DNA from: Paenibacillus piscarius | GTDB taxonomy: Bacteria > Bacillota > Bacilli > Paenibacillales > Paenibacillaceae | Assembly: GCF_022234545.1 (NCBI RefSeq) | Contig: NZ_JAIEUI010000003.1 | Location: forward strand, 62,001 to 126,000 | Reading direction: 5' to 3' | DNA length: 64,000 nucleotides | In this document: positions 1-9,380 of the stretch, piece by piece | How positions within the stretch are numbered: position 1 is the stretch's first letter | Layout of the letters: each line of letters opens with the position of its first letter | The notes under the pieces: generated by a model | What the model saw: the letters and a program-made list of their open reading frames with translations, nothing else | What the model was told of the DNA's origin: nothing | Databases searched by the model: none | Translations under genes and position numbers: made by a program

Positions 1-1
1 C

Positions 2-844
2 TCTGCAAATCTGGCGAAGGATGAAGTGCTGGAGATCGGGGTCAACATGTTCTCGTATTCGATCAAGGATAAGAAGGTCATCGGCCAATGGGTCAGCCCG
101 ACGATCGCCGATGCCTATGAACGTGTCACCAAATACTATAAGGATGGAATCATCTCCAAAAACATTGCTCAAGAGCAAAATGCCGAGACGCTGTTCAAGC
201 AAGGGAAATATGCGGCGACCTACTATGCAGCCGATGGCGTCGAGGGCCTGAAATATTCAGAAATGCTGAAGGATGGCAGCGATAAGCTGGAGATTTTCAT
301 ACCAAACGGGGACCAGGCTAAGCCTTATACGGCTTATCAGCAATGGAACTTCCTCTGCATCCCGACGACCTCCAAGCATTCTGAAGTCACGATGGATGTT
401 ATGAACTGGTTGTCGGTTAAGGAGAACCATGATCTGATGGAATACGGTATTCAAGGCAAGGACTGGGAGCCTGTCGGCGATTCGAGCTATAAGGTGCTGT
501 CCGGCTATACCTTCCCTGGTTATGTGCTGACCTGGCGGCCGACGCTGAACCGTACACCGGACACTATGATGCCAGATGACAAGAAGTGGTTCGACTTCTC
601 GACCCAGACGTCCAATTTCACGCTGAGTCCAATCGCCGGCTTCAACTTCAACGCTGAGAAGGTCAAGACGGAATATGCCAAAATCACTCCGCTGCACGAT
701 TCAATCTTCCTGCCGCTTAGCCAGGGCCTGATCCCTGCGGAGGAAGGAAGAAAAACGATGGAGGACAAAATGGCCAGTCTCGGCGGGCAAAAGGTCGTTG
801 ATGAAATCCAGGCTCAGATTGATGCCGTTACCGCTGGCAAATAA
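2..844 (+). CDS. Extracellular solute-binding protein of a sugar ABC transporter (3' part)
   Basis: The frame is open from the window edge, so the start and the lipoprotein signal lie outside. The visible 280 residues have the look of the C-terminal lobe of a large carbohydrate-binding lipoprotein of the LplA type with a DUF3502-like end. They include a Trp/Tyr-rich ligand-pocket region (AYQQWNFLCIPTTSKHSE) and the usual tail with a repeated pattern of short helices. Such proteins capture oligosaccharides outside the membrane and hand them to two permeases. A GH130 gene follows after 32 bp, so the imported sugar is probably processed by that enzyme. The substrate cannot be told from the sequence. 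Family level is fairly sure, transport specificity is inference. Confidence 0.85.
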   Translation, partial: SANLAKDEVLEIGVNMFSYSIKDKKVIGQWVSPTIADAYERVTKYYKDGIISKNIAQEQNAETLFKQGKYAATYYAADGVEGLKYSEMLKDGSDKLEIFIPNGDQAKPYTAYQQWNFLCIPTTSKHSEVTMDVMNWLSVKENHDLMEYGIQGKDWEPVGDSSYKVLSGYTFPGYVLTWRPTLNRTPDTMMPDDKKWFDFSTQTSNFTLSPIAGFNFNAEKVKTEYAKITPLHDSIFLPLSQGLIPAEEGRKTMEDKMASLGGQKVVDEIQAQIDAVTAGK

Positions 845-876
845 CCGTACTTCAAACACAGAAAGAGGTCACTCCA

Positions 877-1923
877 ATGAAAATAACACGCAGCGCGCAC
901 AATCCGCTAATTGAGGCGAGGGATGTTGCCCCTTCCCGTCCAGATTTTCAGGTGCTGGGTGCGTTCAATGCAGGCGTTGCGCAGTTACAGGATGAGACGA
1001 TCCTCTTACTGCGCGTGGCTGAAGCGCCAATATCAGACCGGGCGGACGAGGTGCTCGTTCCCCGGCTGAATGAAGCAGGGACGGAGGTGCAGGTGCAGCG
1101 GTACGACAAAAACGATCCGGGCTATGATTTCGCTGACTCGCGCTTCGTCGCCAAGGACGGACAGACGGTGATGCTCACCTCCTTGTCCCACCTCCGGGTA
1201 GCGCGGAGCCAAGATGGCATTCATTTCGAGGTGGAGCCGCAGCCGGCTCTGTTCCCGGAGCATCCGCTGGAAGCCTGGGGAATCGAAGATCCGCGGGTGA
1301 CCCAGATTGGGGACATCTATTACATTACTTACAGTGCGGCCTCCGCGCGCGGTGTAGGAGTAGGGCTGGCGGAGACCAGCGACTTCCGGACCTTCAAGCG
1401 GCGCGGGCTGATGCTGCCGCCCGAGAATAAGGATGTCATGATTTTCCCGGAGACAATTGGCGGCAAATACTACGCGCTGCATCGTCCGGTGCCGAAGTCC
1501 TTCGGCGCACCCGAGATGTGGATCGCAGAATCACCCGACCTGGACCACTGGGGGAACCACCGCTTCCTGATGGGACTCGGCGAACAGGGCTGGGATTCCG
1601 CCCGCATGGGCGGCGGGGCCGTTCCGATCCGCACACCGCAGGGCTGGCTGGCGCTGTACCATGGCGCGGACAGCAGCCACCGCTACTGTATGGGGGCTGT
1701 GCTCCTGGATCTGGAGGACCCGTCCCGGGTGATTGCGAGATCGCGTGTCCCTGTGCTGGAGCCGGAAGCTTCCTATGAGGTGAACGGATTCTTCGGCAAG
1801 GTCGTGTTCTCCTGCGGCGCACTGCTGCTGGATGAGACGGTCCGCATGTATTACGGCGCGGCGGACGAAGTGATGGCTGTGGCGGACATCCCGCTCCAGG
1901 ATATTTTAGATACTCTTGTGTAA
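877..1923 (+). CDS. GH130 family glycosidase/phosphorylase
   Basis: This 348-residue cytoplasmic protein has no signal peptide. It has the five-bladed propeller look of family GH130: an N-terminal NPLI...LGAFNAGV segment, then the hallmark GIEDPR motif near residue 136, whose Asp is in the catalytic region of the family. Members phosphorolyse or hydrolyse beta-mannosides (mannosyl-glucose, beta-1,2- or beta-1,4-manno-oligosaccharides). The start is ATG with an AGAGG site upstream. It lies 32 bp after a sugar-binding protein and 85 bp before a surface polysaccharide lyase, which suggests import followed by intracellular phosphorolysis of a lyase or glycan product. Exact substrate is unknown. 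Confidence 0.88.
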   Translation: MKITRSAHNPLIEARDVAPSRPDFQVLGAFNAGVAQLQDETILLLRVAEAPISDRADEVLVPRLNEAGTEVQVQRYDKNDPGYDFADSRFVAKDGQTVMLTSLSHLRVARSQDGIHFEVEPQPALFPEHPLEAWGIEDPRVTQIGDIYYITYSAASARGVGVGLAETSDFRTFKRRGLMLPPENKDVMIFPETIGGKYYALHRPVPKSFGAPEMWIAESPDLDHWGNHRFLMGLGEQGWDSARMGGGAVPIRTPQGWLALYHGADSSHRYCMGAVLLDLEDPSRVIARSRVPVLEPEASYEVNGFFGKVVFSCGALLLDETVRMYYGAADEVMAVADIPLQDILDTLV

Positions 1924-1966
1924 GAGGAAGGAGGCAGTGTGAGCTGCTTTCTCTAATTCCTAGAAT

Positions 1967-1980
1967 AGAAAGCGCTAACA
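1967..1980 (+). promoter_or_regulatory. Candidate cre (CcpA) site upstream of the PL8 lyase
   Basis: The sequence AGAAAGCGCTAACA lies 29 bp upstream of the lyase start. It matches the catabolite-responsive element pattern TGAAANCGNTTNCA at all but two positions and keeps the central CG. This would fit glucose repression of an extracellular polysaccharide-degrading enzyme. It is a pattern match only; no promoter was clearly seen beside it. Confidence 0.35.
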
Positions 1981-2008
1981 AAAACCTGATGCAGATAAGC
2001 AAAGGAGC

Positions 2009-5000
2009 GTGTATATGACTGGTAACATGCACAGCAGGATCAAGAGATGGATCTGTCTCGTTATGGTTGGTTTAATGATCTCGACTCTGGGGTTCCAATA
2101 TCCGGTATCGGCGGCGGATAGCTCGTCGCAGGAGCTGGCGGAAATGAAGCTGATGAAGCAGCGGGCAGTCGATTTCTATATCTCCAAGGACATCATCAAT
2201 GACGGAACCAACGGCCGGGTCGAATGGACTTTTAAATCACAGGCCGGAACCTATTTATCGAGTCAAAAAGCGGATGGAAGCTGGGCAGATGTGGATTATG
2301 CGAATACTACCTCCAGCGCGAACGGCAGAGCCTGGTCGCCTTACCTTGCGCTGGACCGGATGCAATCGATGGCTCAGGCATTCGCAGACCCGAAGGGGCC
2401 CTACTATCATGATGAAACCCTGTTAGCCGGTATTCAGAAAGCGCTGGATCACTGGTTCACGGTCAAGCCGACCTCCGTCAACTGGTGGGAGACCGGTATC
2501 GGCAAGCAACTGCGGCTTAGCAAAATCGCGTTGCTGTGTGAAGGCTATCTGACTGCGGAGCAGGCTGCAAGTATTGTCGATACATTAGACAGCAAACCGC
2601 ATGTAATAGATGGGGCTAACTCCTCCTGGTACAACCAGAATTATATGATCCGCGGCTTATTGCTGGAGGATGCCCAGAACGTACGGAGCGCCGTAGAAGC
2701 GTTCAACGTGCTCTCGGCTGTGACGGTGACAGTAACGGGGATTCAGTCCGACATGTCCTTTTTCATGCATGGAAAGACGAATTACACCACGGGCTATGGA
2801 AGAAGCTTCGCCAGAGATATGTCCTTCTGGGCTTATGTGGTCTCGGGCACAAGCTTCGCTTACAGCCAGGCAGCTATTGACTCGTTGTCCTCTTATGTGC
2901 TGGATGGGACCAGGTATCTGGTGAGAGGCGATGTTGCCGATCTGGGCATGGGAATGAATGGGCCGGAGTGGCCGGATTATGAGAGCTCTGCGCTGACCTT
3001 CTATGAAGATCCGCTGGAGTGGATGCAGGCAGCCAACCCGAAGCGGGCGGATGAGTTCGCTGTTTTCCTGAATAATATCCGGGGGATTGGCACCGTCTCG
3101 GGCAATGGACTGGATGCGAACAATATGACGCAGTGGCAGACCCTCGTCTCCTCTCATATGCGGAAGGATTACGGAATCACCGTCAAGATGTCCTCCAGCA
3201 CGGTCAAAGGCGGCGAATGGAGAACCATTAACCCCAGCGGATATAACCTGCTCTACTGGACTCCGCAAGGCGCCACGGCGATCCAGAGAACCGGGGATGA
3301 GTACAGAACCGTGTACCCGCTGATGGACTGGGCTCATGTTCCTGGAACTACAGCACCCTATGTACTCACGAAGGACGGGAACTTCAACAACCCGAAGACC
3401 TTTGTAGGCGGCGTGACCAATGAGCGGTACGGAGCCACGGCGTTTGATTTCAACAAGCTGAGTACCAGCGGGAAAAAGGGCTACTTTTTCTTCGATGACG
3501 AAATGGTCGCGCTGGGCGCAGGCATCACTTCAACGAATGCTGCTCCAGTCCATACCACGCTGAACCAGAGTCTGGCTGTAGGCGATGTGCTGGTAGACGG
3601 CAAAGCAGTGGCAGACGAAACGTTGCAGGTGAACGGCGGACGCTGGGCCTATAACGATCATACCGGGTACGTGTTCCCGGATAAGACGAATTTCCAGGTG
3701 AAGCAGGAGACAAAGACCGGGAAATGGAGTGATGTGGTTACCGGCAGCTCAACAGAGCCGATCACGAAGCCGGTGTTCTCGATGTGGCTGGATCATGGCG
3801 TGAAGCCGGTTAATGCCTCCTATCAATACATCGTATTGCCGGGTAAAACCGCCGGGGAGGTTAGCAGCTACGCGGAAGCAAGTCCTATTAGTATTCTGGC
3901 GAATACACCGTCCGTCCAGGCGGTCCGGCACCGTTCGCTGGGCATTGCGGAATTGCTGTTCTATCAGCCGGGTACAGTGACGCTAAGAGAAGGCCTCAGC
4001 GTAACCGTAGATAAACCGTCGATGGTGATCGCCGATGAATCGGCAGACCCTGTCCGCATCTCGGTGGCGAATCCCGAAACGCCGGGGATTACCGTCAATG
4101 TAACGCTGAACCGGAACGGGGAGCAGACCACGACCACATACAGACTCGGTAAAGATACGTTTACCGGCCGGAGTATGACGCTAAGCGAGGGAGCTTCTAC
4201 CGACGATAGAGGGTATGATCTGGCTTACAGCAAGGGCACGGTTGCTTCGTCCAGCGTGGGCAAGGAATTTGCGTCGGGTGCCACGGATCTGTACAGAACC
4301 TCCAAGTGGAGTTCAGAAGCTTCAAACGATGAGTGGATTTATGTGGATCTGCAGGATCAATATATGATCAATAAGGTTAGACTACACTGGGAGAAGGCTT
4401 ACGGTAAAAGCTACAAAATTCAAGTATCCGATGATGCGGCCATCTGGAAGGACGTGTATGCGACCTCCATGGGAGATGGCGGCATCGACGACATCTCCTT
4501 CGGTAAGACCAGCGCCAGGTTCGTCCGGATGCTGGGCGTCCAGCAGGGTACCGGAGACGGATACTCGCTTGCTGAATTTAATGTGTATGAAGCTGTAGCC
4601 CCCAACCTTGCAGAAGGCCAGACTGCGATTGCAAGCTCGTCCAAAGCCGCCGATGTGCCGGCGGGGAATGCGGTAGACGGTTCATTGACTTCCCGCTGGG
4701 GGTCCAACTATGCCGATCCGCAGTGGATTTATGTCGATCTGGGCTCCATTCAGGCGATTTCCAAGGTGATGCTGCATTGGGAGGACGCCTACGGAAAAGA
4801 ATACCGGATCGATGTCTCCGATACGCAGGACGATTGGAAGACGGTATATAGTACGTCCAATGGAGACGGGGGTATCGACGAAATCTCTATCGACCCGGTG
4901 AATGCCAGATATGTCCGGATGTATGGAACGCAGAGAGGGAGCAAATACGGATACTCACTCTGGGAATTCAAAGTATTCGGACCAGAGACGCAGCAAAGCG

Positions 5001-6562
5001 TTCCATCCCGGGTACAGCTTGCGGCAACGCCATCTTCAGTGCTGCCTGGAGGCAAAGTATCCGTTACGGGTGCTGTCTATGCCGATGGCGATCTTCCGGT
5101 TCCCGGTGTAGAGGTTGAACTCACAGCCGCTGATGGAAGCCTTGAGCTTGCCAAAGTCACTACAGATGTGTACGGCAAGTTCAGTTCGGTCTTTACTGCA
5201 CCATCTGTTCCTGGAGATGTCTCCATTACGGCCGTCCTGCCGGCAAGTCCAGCTGTGACAGGGGCGCTTACCGTATCCGTAGAGGAAGAGGCTGTGCCTG
5301 TAGCAGCCCGGATTGAATTGGAAGCCAACCCGTCCTCCGTATCCGCTGGAGATAAAGTGTCCGTTACGGGAACCGTCTATGACGGTGAGGATCTTCCGTT
5401 AGCGGGTGCTGCGGTCCAGGTCATGGCAGCCTCCTGCAGCTTTGAGCCTGCGCTTGCTGTAACGGATGAGCATGGCCGATTCAGCACAGTCTTTACGGCA
5501 CCGTCTGCGGCCGGAGATGTGGTCATTACGGCTGTGCTGACCGACAACCCTTCTGTGACGAATACTGTAATAGTTTCTGTAAGCAAGGCGATACCGGTAC
5601 CTGCTCTTATTGAACTCCAGGCATCACCGTCTGCCGTGAACACCGGAGATAGCGTATCCATTACAGGAATTGTTTCGGGTAGCGACAATCTTCCGGTTTC
5701 CGGCCTGGAGGTCGGACTCGCAGCTTCTTCAGGCAGCCTGGAGCCTGCTGTTGTCGTAACAGACGCGAACGGCCGGTTCAGTGTGGTCCTTACGGCACCT
5801 TCTACACCTGGAGAGGTGACGATTACGGCAGTGTTGAGCGCGTATCCGTCCATTACGGGGACAATCAATGTTTCGGTAAATGAGCGTTCAGGCGGCGGGA
5901 ACGGCAGCGATCCTGGAGGCGAAGCGCCAGTGACTCCGCCAGTAACAGTACCGGTAACGCCGGTTATTATTGGGACGATTAATAAGCCGGGCGAGAGCCC
6001 GCAAACACCGTCTACTCCGGCGCCTGGTCCATCCCTCGCCGATATTGCCGGACATTGGGCCGAAGCCAGTATCCGGGAAGCTGTTCAACTGGGCATCATT
6101 ACAGGCTATCCAGATGGCTCGTTCCAGCCTAACCGTAACGTGACCCGTGCTGAATTCACAGTGATGCTGGCAAAGGCGCTGAAGCTTCAGAACGCAGAAG
6201 CAGCATTGTCCTTCAAGGACAGTGACCGGATCGGATCATGGGCGAAGGCAGCCGTTGCGCAGGCGGTAGCGCTGGGAATCATCCAAGGGGATAACAACAG
6301 CAATTTCCGCCCGGATGCGCCTGTAACCAGAGCAGAAATGGCCGTCATGTTGGCGAGAGCACTTCAGCTGGCTCCCGTTGCCCGCTCTGCCGGATTCACG
6401 GATGACCGCGACATCCCGGCCTGGGCAGTTGGAGCGGCAGCCGAGATGAAGAAGGCAGGACTGATGCAAGGCAAGGGCAACAACAGCTTCTTCCCGAAAG
6501 CTGCCGCAACGCGGGCAGAGACGGTTACGGTTCTGCTGCGGATGCTGGAGGCTAAGAATTAG
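2009..6562 (+). CDS. Cell-surface polysaccharide lyase family 8 with discoidin, Ig-like and SLH domains
   Basis: A 1517-residue secreted modular enzyme. Residues 1-35 form a signal peptide. The alpha/alpha toroid and beta-sandwich lyase core follows (about 40-735). It keeps the PL8 catalytic triad as Asn204 (GANSSW), His254 (FMHG) and Tyr263 (TTGYG). The 50- and 9-residue spacing between these equals that of hyaluronate and chondroitin AC lyases. Two F5/8C discoidin-like domains follow (about 740-860 and 864-990), then three repeated Ig-like units (about 1000-1290), a Pro/Gly linker and three SLH motifs (1340-1515) that anchor the protein to wall polymers. It should cleave an acidic polysaccharide (hyaluronan, chondroitin or xanthan type) by beta-elimination. 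The precise substrate is inference. Confidence 0.9.
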   Translation: MYMTGNMHSRIKRWICLVMVGLMISTLGFQYPVSAADSSSQELAEMKLMKQRAVDFYISKDIINDGTNGRVEWTFKSQAGTYLSSQKADGSWADVDYANTTSSANGRAWSPYLALDRMQSMAQAFADPKGPYYHDETLLAGIQKALDHWFTVKPTSVNWWETGIGKQLRLSKIALLCEGYLTAEQAASIVDTLDSKPHVIDGANSSWYNQNYMIRGLLLEDAQNVRSAVEAFNVLSAVTVTVTGIQSDMSFFMHGKTNYTTGYGRSFARDMSFWAYVVSGTSFAYSQAAIDSLSSYVLDGTRYLVRGDVADLGMGMNGPEWPDYESSALTFYEDPLEWMQAANPKRADEFAVFLNNIRGIGTVSGNGLDANNMTQWQTLVSSHMRKDYGITVKMSSSTVKGGEWRTINPSGYNLLYWTPQGATAIQRTGDEYRTVYPLMDWAHVPGTTAPYVLTKDGNFNNPKTFVGGVTNERYGATAFDFNKLSTSGKKGYFFFDDEMVALGAGITSTNAAPVHTTLNQSLAVGDVLVDGKAVADETLQVNGGRWAYNDHTGYVFPDKTNFQVKQETKTGKWSDVVTGSSTEPITKPVFSMWLDHGVKPVNASYQYIVLPGKTAGEVSSYAEASPISILANTPSVQAVRHRSLGIAELLFYQPGTVTLREGLSVTVDKPSMVIADESADPVRISVANPETPGITVNVTLNRNGEQTTTTYRLGKDTFTGRSMTLSEGASTDDRGYDLAYSKGTVASSSVGKEFASGATDLYRTSKWSSEASNDEWIYVDLQDQYMINKVRLHWEKAYGKSYKIQVSDDAAIWKDVYATSMGDGGIDDISFGKTSARFVRMLGVQQGTGDGYSLAEFNVYEAVAPNLAEGQTAIASSSKAADVPAGNAVDGSLTSRWGSNYADPQWIYVDLGSIQAISKVMLHWEDAYGKEYRIDVSDTQDDWKTVYSTSNGDGGIDEISIDPVNARYVRMYGTQRGSKYGYSLWEFKVFGPETQQSVPSRVQLAATPSSVLPGGKVSVTGAVYADGDLPVPGVEVELTAADGSLELAKVTTDVYGKFSSVFTAPSVPGDVSITAVLPASPAVTGALTVSVEEEAVPVAARIELEANPSSVSAGDKVSVTGTVYDGEDLPLAGAAVQVMAASCSFEPALAVTDEHGRFSTVFTAPSAAGDVVITAVLTDNPSVTNTVIVSVSKAIPVPALIELQASPSAVNTGDSVSITGIVSGSDNLPVSGLEVGLAASSGSLEPAVVVTDANGRFSVVLTAPSTPGEVTITAVLSAYPSITGTINVSVNERSGGGNGSDPGGEAPVTPPVTVPVTPVIIGTINKPGESPQTPSTPAPGPSLADIAGHWAEASIREAVQLGIITGYPDGSFQPNRNVTRAEFTVMLAKALKLQNAEAALSFKDSDRIGSWAKAAVAQAVALGIIQGDNNSNFRPDAPVTRAEMAVMLARALQLAPVARSAGFTDDRDIPAWAVGAAAEMKKAGLMQGKGNNSFFPKAAATRAETVTVLLRMLEAKN

Positions 6563-6639
6563 GCAGAAAGAACCGTCCCGCAAGTAAAATATTGAATCCT
6601 AACCCTTGCCAACGTATAATTGGAAACAGTAAAATACGG

Positions 6640-6684
6640 CAAAGCAGCGATTCCGGTATTAAGGGATCGCTGCTTTGTATTTTT
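6640..6684 (+). terminator. Rho-independent terminator after the PL8 gene
   Basis: A long stem, CAAAGCAGCGATTCC paired with GGGATCGCTGCTTTG around a short loop, is followed by TATTTTT. It separates the lyase gene from the sigma-factor operon. Confidence 0.85.
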
Positions 6685-6770
6685 GGTTATGTGCAGGTTG
6701 CGGACAAGTCTAAGAATGCGTCAAAGATAGCGTGATGTTTTTCTTTTTTATACAAAAAACTTAAAAGTAT

Positions 6771-6800
6771 TGTAACGTTTTTAGGTTTAGCTAGTCGTAT
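6771..6800 (+). promoter_or_regulatory. Possible ECF-type promoter of the sigma/anti-sigma operon
   Basis: TGTAAC at 6771 and CGTAT at 6796 resemble the -35 and -10 elements of Bacillus ECF sigma factors (TGAAAC/TGTAAC and CGTC/CGTA). They lie just upstream of the sigma gene, where autoregulation is common. The 19-bp spacer is two to three bases longer than usual, so this is only a weak candidate. Confidence 0.25.
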
Positions 6801-6820
6801 GGATATAAGGTGGTGAACTC

Positions 6821-7315
6821 TTGGATGGTTTAGATAAATTAGAAGGAGTCTATAATCAGCATTTCCGCGATGTGTACCTGTTTGTGCTGTCTTTGAGCAG
6901 AGACGAGCAGATTGCCGAGGAAATCACACAGGAGACCTTTTTTAAAGCGCTAAAGCAAATTGATCATTTTAGAGGGGAGTGCAAAATGAGTGTCTGGCTG
7001 TGCCAGATTGCGAAAAACACGTATTTCTCCCATCTGAATGCGCAGCGCAGGCTCGTACGCATGGCTGTTCAGGAAGAAGAAAATGGCGTTAATCTGGAGC
7101 AAAGTCTTATTGATCAGACTGAATCTTTGCGCATTCATAAAGTCCTGCACAGTTTAAGTGAGCCGTATAAGGAGGTTTTTATGCTCAGGTTATTTGGAGA
7201 ATTGTCCTTTGACCACATTAGTCAAATTTTTGGCCGAACGGAAAGCTGGGCAAGAGTGACCTATCACCGGGCCCGGGCAAGGATACAGAATCTGTTGAAG
7301 GAGGATAATGGATGA
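6821..7315 (+). CDS. RNA polymerase sigma factor, ECF (sigma-70 family)
   Basis: A 164-residue protein with sigma region 2 (DVYLFVLSLSRDEQIAEEIT, then FFKALKQI) and region 4 (PYKEVFMLRLFGELSFDHIS followed by a helix-turn-helix with RARARIQ). It would direct RNA polymerase to a small stress-type regulon. The start is TTG, supported by AAGGTGGTG five bases upstream; no ATG is better placed. The gene ends in an ATGA overlap with the anti-sigma gene, the usual sign of translational coupling. Which stress is sensed cannot be read from the sequence. Confidence 0.92.
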   Translation: MDGLDKLEGVYNQHFRDVYLFVLSLSRDEQIAEEITQETFFKALKQIDHFRGECKMSVWLCQIAKNTYFSHLNAQRRLVRMAVQEEENGVNLEQSLIDQTESLRIHKVLHSLSEPYKEVFMLRLFGELSFDHISQIFGRTESWARVTYHRARARIQNLLKEDNG

Positions 7316-7977
7316 CCCGAATCCCATGTGATGTTATTCAAGATCTCCTCCCCTTGTATTATGATGAAATTTGCAGTGAAAGTACCAAGCAGCTGGTGGA
7401 AGAACACCTTGCTGTCTGTACAGACTGCCGTTCCGCTCTGGAGCAAATGCAATCCAGCCTGAACCTGACCCTTCAAGAGAGGGAGCTACATACACTGGAG
7501 GGAAAGGGGCTACAAAACATTAAAAAATGGTGGAGCCATACCCGGTGGATCGCTTTTATCAGAGGTATGATTGTGGCTGCATCCTTATGCGGAATACTAA
7601 TTATTGGCTACTGGGTTCTGTTCCGCTGGAATATCCAACCGGTGCCGTCTGACCAAATTATGATATCTGATATAAGAACCAGATCAAATGGAGAGATTGC
7701 TTTTCAGATTCAAATCAGGGGTGGTTATACTCAAGTGAAGAACACTCTTAAGGATGATGGCAGTTACTATATAACCCCCGTTCAGCCTCTTATCGTATCC
7801 AAAAGGGGTAAGGCAAACACTTCAGTCAGTGGCGGGATGTTCATTAATCCGCTGAGTGTAAGGGCCTATTATAAGAATCAGGGTAAAGATGTGGAAATTA
7901 CGTCCATCTACTACGGCTCACCGGATCAGCCGATTCTAATTTGGAAAAAAGGAAGGACGCTGCCGGCAGAGGACTGA
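7312..7977 (+). CDS. Membrane-anchored zinc-finger anti-sigma factor
   Basis: A 221-residue protein. The cytoplasmic N-terminus has a ZAS-type zinc motif, HLAVCTDC (HxxxCxxC, about residues 29-36). One transmembrane helix follows (about 78-103, from WIAFIRGM to YWVLF) and then an extracytoplasmic domain of about 115 residues. It overlaps the sigma gene by four bases and should hold that sigma factor inactive until a surface signal triggers release. The outer domain does not match a family I recognise, so the signal is unknown. Confidence 0.9.
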   Translation: MTRIPCDVIQDLLPLYYDEICSESTKQLVEEHLAVCTDCRSALEQMQSSLNLTLQERELHTLEGKGLQNIKKWWSHTRWIAFIRGMIVAASLCGILIIGYWVLFRWNIQPVPSDQIMISDIRTRSNGEIAFQIQIRGGYTQVKNTLKDDGSYYITPVQPLIVSKRGKANTSVSGGMFINPLSVRAYYKNQGKDVEITSIYYGSPDQPILIWKKGRTLPAED

Positions 7978-8073
7978 AGATGATAAAGGTACTATTTTCA
8001 TTGCTCATTGTTTTAAAGCTAGCAGATGGGATACACTCTTATTATAAATTTGCCAGCAATGGAGGAATGATTA

Positions 8074-8991
8074 GTGACAAGTGAGAACCAGATCATCGTT
8101 CCGCATATTTGGTATGACAAAGAGGCAATAGCTGCTGCCCATTTTTACGCGTCGGTGTTCCCGGAATCCCGGGTTACCAGTGTTACCACCCTTCGTGATA
8201 CGCCATCAGGTGACTGCGACCAGGTTTCTTTTGAAATTTGGGGGCAGAAGTTTATGGGAATTAGTGCAGGCCCGTATTTTAAGCTGAATCCGTCCATCTC
8301 CTTCTTCGCCAATTTTGATCCGTCACGGGATAAGGATGCGGCACAGCAGCTGGATGAGATATGGGACAAGCTATCCGAGGGGGGAACCGCATTAATGCCT
8401 CTTGGAGAGTATCCCTTCAGTAAGCGGTATGGCTGGCTTCAAGATCGGTATGGTGTGTCCTGGCAGCTGATTCTTACGAACCCGGAAGGGGAGGAGCGGC
8501 CGTCTATCATACCGTCGTTGTTATTTGTCGGTGATCAGTGCGGCAAGGCAGAAGAGGCGATGACCTTCTATCAATCCGTCTTCCATAACACCAGGCAAGG
8601 ACTTGTGACCCGTTATCCTGCTGGAATGGAGCCTGACCAGGAAGGAACGGTGATGTTCGCCGACTTCATGCTGGAGAATCTGTGGTTTACCGTAATGGAT
8701 AGTGCACATAATCATCAATTCAGCTTCAATGAAGCGATCTCCTTCATGGTGAAATGCGATACGCAGGAGGAGATTGATCACTACTGGGATAAGCTGTCTG
8801 CGGTTCCGGAAGCGGAGCAATGCGGCTGGCTCAAAGACAAGTTCGGGATCTCCTGGCAGATCGTTCCCGCCGGGATGGACGAGATGATGAAGCAGGGTAC
8901 GCCGGAGCAGCGTGCGCGCGTGACGAAGGCTTTTCTAGCGATGAAGAAGTTCAACCTTGCGGCATTGCGCCAGGCATATGAGGGTGAGTAG
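8074..8991 (+). CDS. PhnB-like VOC superfamily protein (tandem domains)
   Basis: A 305-residue cytoplasmic protein made of two related halves. Each half begins with the PhnB/3-demethylubiquinone-methyltransferase-like pattern ([20 protein letters not shown]; then [19 protein letters not shown]) and ends with a W(L)xDRYG/KFGxSWQ segment. VOC proteins bind metals or small ligands; this subgroup is mostly uncharacterised despite the methyltransferase label. The start is GTG with GGAGG nine bases upstream. It is followed by its own terminator and looks like a single-gene unit. Confidence 0.85.
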   Translation: MTSENQIIVPHIWYDKEAIAAAHFYASVFPESRVTSVTTLRDTPSGDCDQVSFEIWGQKFMGISAGPYFKLNPSISFFANFDPSRDKDAAQQLDEIWDKLSEGGTALMPLGEYPFSKRYGWLQDRYGVSWQLILTNPEGEERPSIIPSLLFVGDQCGKAEEAMTFYQSVFHNTRQGLVTRYPAGMEPDQEGTVMFADFMLENLWFTVMDSAHNHQFSFNEAISFMVKCDTQEEIDHYWDKLSAVPEAEQCGWLKDKFGISWQIVPAGMDEMMKQGTPEQRARVTKAFLAMKKFNLAALRQAYEGE

Positions 8992-9010
8992 GGGCTAACT
9001 ATAATAGGGG

Positions 9011-9042
9011 AAAAGCGATGAGAGAACCTCACCGCTTTTTTT
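9011..9042 (+). terminator. Terminator after the VOC gene
   Basis: AAAAGCGATGAG pairs with CTCACCGCTTTT (one G-A mismatch) and is followed by more T residues. Confidence 0.75.
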
Positions 9043-9122
9043 GATGTGCGCTGAAGCGGGTGTTAGAAGCTGTCAACCGATATGCTATAATAATAGAAAT
9101 TATTCAAGCGGAGGTGTCCAAG

Positions 9123-9380
9123 ATGCGATGGGATGAAGTTCAGGAGCGTTTTCCGAATGAATGGGTCGTTCTCGAGGCGACTAAGGCTTACTCTAAGGAG
9201 GGCCAACGCTTTATTGAAGAGATGTCCGTTATTGATTCCTATGAGGATTCTACCAAAGCATTGAAACGGTATAGTGAACTCCACCAGCAAGCTCCTCACA
9301 GAGAGTATTGTTTTTTTCACACCTCCCGTCCCGAGGTTGTAGCCAGGGAACGCTATGTGGGAATTAGAGGACCAAGATGA
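9123..9380 (+). CDS. Small conserved hypothetical protein, coupled to a retropepsin-like protein
   Basis: An 85-residue soluble protein (starts MRWDEVQERFPNEWVV) that I do not recognise by function. The start is ATG at 9123 because it carries a GCGGAGGTG site; the longer frame from 9060 has none. The last codons overlap the next gene as ATGA, so the two are translationally coupled. It is acidic and helical in appearance, has no membrane segment, and ends close to a conserved VGIRGPR tail. The pairing suggests a substrate, adaptor or inhibitor relation with the downstream aspartyl protease fold, which is inference. Confidence 0.75.
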   Translation: MRWDEVQERFPNEWVVLEATKAYSKEGQRFIEEMSVIDSYEDSTKALKRYSELHQQAPHREYCFFHTSRPEVVARERYVGIRGPR

